DNA from: Sulfuritalea hydrogenivorans sk43H
Lineage (GTDB): Bacteria > Pseudomonadota > Gammaproteobacteria > Burkholderiales > Rhodocyclaceae
Reading direction: 5' to 3'
NCBI RefSeq assembly: GCF_000828635.1
Contig: NZ_AP012547.1
Coordinates: 1,550,001-1,614,000 of the forward strand
Length of the DNA: 64,000 bases
The notes under the pieces were generated by a model that was not told the origin of the DNA, did not search any database, and saw only the letters and a list, made by a program, of their open reading frames with translations. The translations under genes and the position numbers were made by a program. Below are positions 59,069-64,000 of this stretch, one piece after another (positions within the stretch are counted from its first letter, which is position 1; each line of letters begins with the position of its first letter).

Positions 59069-59395
59069 GTGGCCGGAAATGAAAGCGCCGCCGGGCGGGA
59101 ACCACAAGCGGCGCGGGTAGTGCGACTCCACGCGAAGCCCAACCCGGGCGGTCCACCGAGGCAATCGCCCGATCGTGTGCCGACACTCGGCAAACAGTTC
59201 CACGCCCCGGTGCGTTTCGAGAACATCCGAGGAAACTATGGTGTTACACGCCAGTTCGAAGCGCCCGCCGTCTATTGGGGGCGCGACGGATCCTGCTGGG
59301 CCTTTCTGCATGATTTTACGACCCAGGCGCAGGCCAGGTTAATGGACGAATGGCGAAAGGCTGTGGCGAACCGGCGCATGCCGCACGGGTGCTGA
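59069..59395 (+). CDS. Hypothetical phage protein, 108 aa
   Basis: Starts at GTG 59069. FENIRGNYGVTRQFEAPAVYWG and CWAFLHDFTTQAQARLMDEW are visible; no family recognised. It ends three bases before the replication gene. Confidence 0.5.
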   Translation: MAGNESAAGREPQAARVVRLHAKPNPGGPPRQSPDRVPTLGKQFHAPVRFENIRGNYGVTRQFEAPAVYWGRDGSCWAFLHDFTTQAQARLMDEWRKAVANRRMPHGC

Positions 59396-59398
59396 GCC

Positions 59399-60262
59399 AT
59401 GAGTATCAGCGTCATGACCCAGGTTTGGAATCGGTACCCTGGCGGCGGCACCGAACTGCTGGCCCTGCTCGCCCTGGCAGACTGGAGCGACGACGAGGGC
59501 CGTTGCTATCCTTCGGTGGCCTCAATCGCCAAGAAGACGCGCCTTTCTGTCTCACAAGCCCGCCGGGTGGTGCATCGCCTGATCGAAGAAGCATTCGTGT
59601 CGGTTGTCGGTAACGAGAACGGCGGAGCGCCCGGGGCGACTCGGCAATATCGGGTAAATCTGGAACGTCTGACGACTTGCATGGATGCCACCCCTACGGC
59701 TAGCGCCAATGCTAGGGGTACGGCTAGCACCGATGCGCGAGACGACTCGCATGGATGCGCGCAGACGGCTAGCGCCAATGCTAGGGGTACGGCTAGCACC
59801 GATGCGCGAGACGACTCGCATGGATGCGCGCAGACGGCTAGCACCGATGCAAGCCAAACCGTCAGTGAACCGTCAGTGAACCATCAGGGGGCCGCGCAAG
59901 CGCTCCCGCCTTCAGCAAGAAAGACGAAACCGAAAAAGGAGGAAGTCACCTTCGGCACCTGGTACGAGACCATCCACCATGCCGGAGAGAAGCCGATCAG
60001 CGACTACCAGCCCCTGCTTAACTATGTCGAGCTATCAGGGCTGCCGAATGCGTTTGTCGATCTGGCGTGGCTTGAGTTCAAGAGGCGCTATCTTCCCGGC
60101 GGCACCAACGAGGCGAAGCGGTACCTAGACTGGCGCCGCGTCTTCCTGAAGGCTGTAGAGGGCGGATGGTTGCGGCTCTGGGGTCACAACGGGACAGAAT
60201 ATTTCCTGACCGCCCAGGGGCAGCAGGCGCAGCGTGTTCATGGCTTCAGGGAGGCCGCATGA
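59399..60262 (+). CDS. Helix-turn-helix replication protein (lambda O-like position)
   Basis: The 287-residue protein has an N-terminal HTH_36-type winged helix (GRCYPSVASIAKKTRLSVSQ, RRVVHRLIEEAFV). In the middle, residues about 100-152 are repeats TASANARGTASTDARDDSHG, followed by a linker and a C-terminal domain (DLAWLEFKRRYLPGGTNEAK, YLDWRRVFLKAVEGGWLRL). It is next to dnaB with an ATGA overlap, as replication initiators in phages are. The DNA of the repeats forms an iteron array (59671-59850). Confidence 0.78.
   Translation: MSISVMTQVWNRYPGGGTELLALLALADWSDDEGRCYPSVASIAKKTRLSVSQARRVVHRLIEEAFVSVVGNENGGAPGATRQYRVNLERLTTCMDATPTASANARGTASTDARDDSHGCAQTASANARGTASTDARDDSHGCAQTASTDASQTVSEPSVNHQGAAQALPPSARKTKPKKEEVTFGTWYETIHHAGEKPISDYQPLLNYVELSGLPNAFVDLAWLEFKRRYLPGGTNEAKRYLDWRRVFLKAVEGGWLRLWGHNGTEYFLTAQGQQAQRVHGFREAA
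59671..59850 (+). repeat. Iteron-like array, candidate phage replication origin
   Basis: ACGGCTAGC[G/A]CC[A/G]ATGC occurs at 59696, 59720, 59765, 59789 and 59834 (spacing 24, 45, 24, 45), and GACGACT[T/C]GCATGGATGC at 59671, 59741 and 59810. The repeat unit is 69 bases. AACCGTCAGTG repeats follow at 59856-59891 and then a purine-rich stretch. It lies inside the putative initiator gene. Confidence 0.6.
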
Positions 60263-61653
60263 ACGCGCCTGACGGTATTCTCCTGCCGCCGCATTCCATC
60301 GAAGCCGAGCAGTCCCTGATTGGCGGCCTGTTGCTCGATCACCGGTCGTGGGATCGGATCGCCGACGTCGTCGCTGATGGCGACTTCTTCCGCGACGACC
60401 ATCGGCGCATCTTCCGCCACATCGGCAGGCTGGCCGGCGCCGGCAAGGAAACCGACGTGGTATCGGTGTTCGAGTCGATCGAGAAGGCCAACGAGGTCGA
60501 CCAGACCGGGGGGCTCGCCTACCTGGGCGAGATCGCCAACGCCACACCCTCGGCGGCGAACATCCGCCGTTACGCGGAGATCGTGCGGGAACGGGCCGCG
60601 CTGCGACGGGTGATGCTGGTCGCCGACGAGCTGGCCGCGTCCTGCGCGCGACCTGGTTCGCGCACGGTGGCCGACCTGGTCGCCGCCGCGGAGCAACGCC
60701 TGGCCGCAGAGATCGACGAGCAAACCGAAGAGCCGGCGGCCCTGCTGGACGTGCTCAACGACACCCTGACCTACATCGACGAACGCGGCGACACGAGCGG
60801 ACTGCGTACCGGCTTCGATGACTTCGACCAGCTCACAGGAGGACTGGAGCCCGGGCAGCTCGTGGTCGTCGCCGCGCGCCCCTCGGTCGGCAAGACGCTG
60901 TTCGCCTGCAACGTCGCAGACAACGTGGCGAACTCCGGCGGCGCGGTGCTGTTCTTCACCCTGGAAATGACCCGGCGCGAGATCGGCATGAGGATCCTTG
61001 CGGCGCGGTCTTCGGTCTCCGTCCATGCGATGCGCGCCGGTACCAAGTCGAACGAGGCATGGGATCGCATGGCGAGCGTACTGCCGGCAGCGTCGAGGCA
61101 GCGCCTGTGGATCGACGATAAACCCGCCATCGGAGTCGCCTACGTCCGAGCTCGCGCGCGGCGCATGAAGCGCATCCACGGCCTTGACCTGGTCGTCATC
61201 GATTACCTGGGCCTGATGAAGGGCCAAGGCGACAACCGCGTGCAGGAGATCGGCAGCATCAGCCGCGGCCTGAAGGAGGTAGCGAAGGGACTCGGCGTAC
61301 CGATTATCGTTCTGGCTCAACTCAATCGGAGCGTGGAGAGCCGCACTGACAAGCGCCCGATCATGAGCGACCTGCGCGACTCCGGCGAGATAGAGCAGGA
61401 TGCCGACATTGTCGTGATGCTGCACAGGGAAGCGCTCTATAGCGCGGCGCCCGAATGGGCGAACGTGGCTGAGCTGCTGGTGCGCAAGAACCGCAACGGT
61501 CCGTTGGGCGAGATCACGCTGTCCTACGCTCCAGAGCAGATGAGCTTTGCGAGATATTCCGGGCCCAACATTCGGCAGGCAGCGGCCGGGAGGAGCAGTA
61601 GCCGCGATGCCGCCCGCCATCAGCACCGCGCTCGCGGTATTGCGGACGACTGA
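60259..61653 (+). CDS. dnaB: Replicative DNA helicase DnaB
   Basis: The 464-residue helicase has the N-terminal PPHSIEAEQSLIGGLLLD domain, the Walker A motif ARPSVGKTLFACN near 210, LDLVVIDYLGLM (Walker B) and the LNRSVESRTDKRP and LRDSGEIEQDAD motifs. It starts ATGA-coupled to the O-like gene. A phage-borne helicase replaces loader-dependent host DnaB use. Confidence 0.92.
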   Translation: MNAPDGILLPPHSIEAEQSLIGGLLLDHRSWDRIADVVADGDFFRDDHRRIFRHIGRLAGAGKETDVVSVFESIEKANEVDQTGGLAYLGEIANATPSAANIRRYAEIVRERAALRRVMLVADELAASCARPGSRTVADLVAAAEQRLAAEIDEQTEEPAALLDVLNDTLTYIDERGDTSGLRTGFDDFDQLTGGLEPGQLVVVAARPSVGKTLFACNVADNVANSGGAVLFFTLEMTRREIGMRILAARSSVSVHAMRAGTKSNEAWDRMASVLPAASRQRLWIDDKPAIGVAYVRARARRMKRIHGLDLVVIDYLGLMKGQGDNRVQEIGSISRGLKEVAKGLGVPIIVLAQLNRSVESRTDKRPIMSDLRDSGEIEQDADIVVMLHREALYSAAPEWANVAELLVRKNRNGPLGEITLSYAPEQMSFARYSGPNIRQAAAGRSSSRDAARHQHRARGIADD

Positions 61654-61664
61654 GGGCCGAACCA

Positions 61665-62024
61665 ATGCGCACCATCGACGCCCCCAATCTCGCGCCCCCG
61701 GCCTTCCTGCCGCGCCACTTGGTTCCCCATCTGCCGCCGACGCTGAGCGACGCTGAGACGATCGACCCGCAGAACTACGGGCTGATGCAGATCGAAGACA
61801 TCAGCCACGAGCAGGACGAGCGCTCATATCGCCTACTCGTCCGGATGCGCGACGATTGGCATGGACGGGGGCGCACGATGACGCTGATTCAGTGGCGCGA
61901 TGGCACCCAGGGCGTCCAGTGTGGTGAGGCAGACCAACCGCCGACGGATGCCGACCTGCTGCGCGTGTACCGCATGGCGCGCAGCAAGCGCGAGTTGTTC
62001 GAGGCGGACGGCGGGCGGGCATGA
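61665..62024 (+). CDS. Hypothetical phage protein, 119 aa
   Basis: N-terminal proline-rich segment, then YRLLVRMRDDWHGRGRTMTL. No family recognised. Stop overlaps the acetyltransferase start (ATGA). Confidence 0.55.
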   Translation: MRTIDAPNLAPPAFLPRHLVPHLPPTLSDAETIDPQNYGLMQIEDISHEQDERSYRLLVRMRDDWHGRGRTMTLIQWRDGTQGVQCGEADQPPTDADLLRVYRMARSKRELFEADGGRA

Positions 62025-62476
62025 CCATGCCGACGATCCGTGCCGCCAGCCATATCGACGTCGCCCGCATTGCTGAAATCGGCGCGGTGCTGCACGCCGA
62101 GTCGCCCAGGTTCTCCCGGCTGAACCTCTCGACTCCCAAGCTGATGCAGCTCTTCCTGATGCTGATCGAGTCGCCCGATGGCCTGCTGCTGGTAGCTGAT
62201 CGCGCTGGCGCCGTGGTCGGCGGCATGGCTGGCGTCGTGACACCACACTGGTTTTCTGACGATCTGGTCTCGAACGACTACGGCGTTTTCCTTCTACCCG
62301 ATCAGCGGGGCGGCATGACGGCCGCGCGCCTGGTGCGGGGATACATCGAGTGGGCCAAGGCCAAGGGGGCAAAGATGATTCAGCTCGGCATTTCAACAGG
62401 GGTTCAGACCGAGGAAACGGTCTCGCTCTATCGGGCATTGGGCCTCAAACAGTTTTCAGTCGGATTCGAGGGGTAA
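62021..62476 (+). CDS. GNAT-family acetyltransferase
   Basis: The 151-residue protein has RAASHIDVARIAEIGAVLH, VFLLPDQRGGMTAARLVRGY (acetyl-CoA loop) and LYRALGLKQFSVGF. Acetyltransferases of this kind occur among phage late genes; the substrate is unknown. Confidence 0.8.
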   Translation: MTMPTIRAASHIDVARIAEIGAVLHAESPRFSRLNLSTPKLMQLFLMLIESPDGLLLVADRAGAVVGGMAGVVTPHWFSDDLVSNDYGVFLLPDQRGGMTAARLVRGYIEWAKAKGAKMIQLGISTGVQTEETVSLYRALGLKQFSVGFEG

Positions 62477-62479
62477 GCC

Positions 62480-63106
62480 ATGTGCACAGGTATGGAACCG
62501 CTTTTGTTTGGGTCGGCGGCAACAACAACGGCGGCAGCGACCACTGGATTGATCGGCACGGCCGGGGCGTTCTCTTTGGCTCCGGCGCTAATGACCGCCG
62601 GAACTGTGCTTTCGATTGGGGGGCAGATCAATCAAGGACAGCAGCAGAGGGAAATGTACAACACCCAGGCGCAGCAGAGCATCAACGATGCCGCCTACCG
62701 TGCCGATGCCGCCAAGTCCCAGGCCGAGAAGATTCGCAAAGCGGGAAGGGCGCAAGTCGGCGAGGCGAATGCGTCGCTCGCGGCGTCCGGCGTCAGGCTC
62801 GGCGAGGGCACGCCGCTGGAAGTTCAGAAGACCATCACGCAGAACTCCGAGGAAGACGCGCTGTCGGCGATCTTGAGCGGCCAACGTGCTACGGCTGCGG
62901 CGCAGCAGGAGGCACAACTGCTCGGTAAGGCCGGTGACAACGCCGTTGCGAACTCCTACACCAAGGCGGTAGGCACTGTGCTCCAAAGCGGCGCAACGGT
63001 GATGGGTGGCTGGAAGAGATCGGGTTTGGCCCGCGGGTACGACGGCACGTACTCCGCCTCCGGCCCGTTCAACTCTCGCACCTACGATAAGCAAATCTGG
63101 GACTGA
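62480..63106 (+). CDS. Internal virion protein, T7 gp14-like
   Basis: The 208-residue protein has an N-terminal hydrophobic Ala/Thr/Gly segment (LLFGSAATTTAAATTGLIGT, then a second glycine-rich stretch) followed by a long Gln/Ala-rich coiled coil (QQREMYNTQAQQSINDAAYR) and LAASGVRLGEGTPLEV. This resembles podoviral ejection-complex proteins that enter the cell envelope. Confidence 0.65.
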   Translation: MCTGMEPLLFGSAATTTAAATTGLIGTAGAFSLAPALMTAGTVLSIGGQINQGQQQREMYNTQAQQSINDAAYRADAAKSQAEKIRKAGRAQVGEANASLAASGVRLGEGTPLEVQKTITQNSEEDALSAILSGQRATAAAQQEAQLLGKAGDNAVANSYTKAVGTVLQSGATVMGGWKRSGLARGYDGTYSASGPFNSRTYDKQIWD

Positions 63107-63109
63107 TCT

Positions 63110-64000
63110 ATGGCTCGCATCCCCCTTGGCAATTTCGGAACTGTCATCGCGAATCCCGCCCCCAAGGTGGGAATTCCTGCCGCCGCTTTCGACACTGGGG
63201 GCGCCGCCCTTCAGAAGCTCGGCGAGACCGGCATGCAGGTAGCCACAGACTTGCTGAATGAACAGCAACGCCAAAAGGAAGAGGAGGACCGCTCGCACGC
63301 GACGGTCGCCGTCATCACCCACCAGTCGGCGGCGCAGGATGCTCTGGATGGTGTGAAGGAACAGATCGCCACCGGGGAGATCACGCGCGACAAGGCTCCG
63401 CAAACGTTTTCCAGCGCCATGAGTGAGGTCAGGACGAAAAGTATGTCCGGTGTCCCTGAATGGCTGCGCGCACAGGCCGGCATCCGCTTCGAGGGCGTCG
63501 AGCAGCGCGCGATGATCGGCCTGAATCATTTGCTCGAAGGGCAGCGCCGCCAGGAACTGGCCGGTAACCTCGAATTTATCCGCGACACGATGGCGAAAGA
63601 TGCCGGGCGGCCTGGCGCAGACATCGATACGATCAATAACGAATTCGAGCAGGCGGCGAAGGCGCTCGGACCTCAGGCCGGCATTGCCGCCGACAAGGTC
63701 GGCAAGTTGGTGCAGGACTTCAGGGATGGCAACTGGTTCAACCAGGCGAAGATCAGAGCGACTGTATCCCGAAGCAACCTCGACGACCTGACGGCGATGG
63801 AGCGTGATCTGAAGAGCGGCGACGGTTTCTACATGAGCCGCCTCAATGCGGATAAACGGGCAGTGCTGCTGGCGACGGTAGCGGCGCATCGGCTTAGCCT
63901 GGAGAGCAAAGTTCAACATCTGTCCGATCGCAGGGAAGCCGCGGCAGAGCGAACCATCGCCAAGATCGACCAGCAGATCGCCTCCGGTGTTCCGGCCACG
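63110..64000 (+). CDS. Internal/ejection phage protein (partial, runs off the window)
   Basis: An open frame of 297 codons from ATG 63110 to the window end (MARIPLGNFGTVIANPAPKV; later DALDGVKEQIATGEI and GVEQRAMIGLNHLL). Helical, Gln/Ala/Glu-rich, and next to the gp14-like gene. Likely the next ejection or structural protein (gp15/gp16-like); the family is not certain. Confidence 0.6.
   Translation, partial: MARIPLGNFGTVIANPAPKVGIPAAAFDTGGAALQKLGETGMQVATDLLNEQQRQKEEEDRSHATVAVITHQSAAQDALDGVKEQIATGEITRDKAPQTFSSAMSEVRTKSMSGVPEWLRAQAGIRFEGVEQRAMIGLNHLLEGQRRQELAGNLEFIRDTMAKDAGRPGADIDTINNEFEQAAKALGPQAGIAADKVGKLVQDFRDGNWFNQAKIRATVSRSNLDDLTAMERDLKSGDGFYMSRLNADKRAVLLATVAAHRLSLESKVQHLSDRREAAAERTIAKIDQQIASGVPAT

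Larger units (their letters stand above)
53967..64000 (+). mobile_element. Prophage, left portion (right end outside the window)
   Basis: It begins at tRNA-Leu with a tyrosine integrase and contains HigBA, AlpA, an O-like replication protein, DnaB and internal virion genes in one direction. No dispersed repeat copy from the core occurs within. Packaging and tail genes and the right attachment site lie beyond 64 kb. Whether the phage is intact cannot be judged. Confidence 0.85.

Noticed and set aside
59690..59850. CRISPR-like direct repeats in the phage gene
   Set aside because: The repeats are in frame within an open coding sequence, have a 69-base unit and no unique spacers; iterons or duplication explain them better.

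Overview
The window is 64 kb of GC-rich chromosome from a betaproteobacterium, most likely a member of Rhodocyclales or a close relative. The placement is inference. It rests on an EF-P with arginine at position 32 next to its rhamnosyltransferase EarP, on the gene orders rnm-yciO-site-2 protease-trpS-scpA-scpB-rluB and rimP-nusA-infB-rbfA-truB-rpsO-pnp, and on an aerobic CoA-dependent aromatic cluster of the Azoarcus type. About 54 kb is core chromosome. The last 10 kb is the left part of a prophage integrated at a tRNA-Leu gene and running off the right edge.

Layout. 1-2.8 kb: end of hom, a HicB antitoxin with a frameshifted hicA and an unknown membrane gene, then thrC. 2.9-7.4 kb (minus): small membrane protein, parC, parE. 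7.5-10.8 kb (minus): rfbB-A-C-D for dTDP-L-rhamnose, joined by ATGA overlaps. 11-15.9 kb: a salicylyl/2-aminobenzoyl-CoA-type monooxygenase-reductase with enoyl-CoA hydratase, acyl-CoA dehydrogenase and RidA genes. 15.9-22.7 kb: hydrolase, PHP phosphatase, YciO, site-2 protease, trpS, scpA, scpB, rluB. 22.7-31.5 kb: translation and RNA-decay operon. 31.6-34.6 kb: dksA, three tRNAs and small genes. 34.6-43.5 kb: metabolism and repair (nadC, glutamate-synthase-like protein, DMT transporter, nnr, cysK, dinB, M20 hydrolase, flavin reductase). 43.7-45.9 kb: a yybP-ykoY manganese riboswitch ahead of terC, PAP2 and dgkA. 46-48.6 kb: NhaR-like regulator facing four small, mostly unknown genes. 48.7-53.6 kb: efp, earP, uracil-DNA glycosylase, uvrC, pgsA. 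53.6-54.0 kb: tRNA-Gly, tRNA-Cys, tRNA-Leu.

Prophage (about 54-64 kb and beyond): P4-type integrase with repeated arm-like sites, an HD hydrolase overlapping a membrane protein, HigB/HigA, small unknown genes, AlpA regulator, an O-like HTH replication protein carrying iterons inside its gene, DnaB, GNAT acetyltransferase and two internal-virion-like genes, the last cut by the window end.

Most notable signals: (1) a 21-base repeat, GTCGGCGCTGGCGGTACGGCG with small variants, in nine full copies across the core, both intergenic and inside genes, in both orientations, and not seen in the prophage; (2) an iteron array inside the phage replication gene, resembling lambda ori inside gene O; (3) the manganese riboswitch heading an operon that also carries lipid-phosphate enzymes; (4) EF-P, EarP and the dTDP-rhamnose genes in one window; (5) an aminobenzoyl-CoA-like cluster with RidA but no CoA ligase in view. 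All calls come from reading the sequence; no database search was possible.
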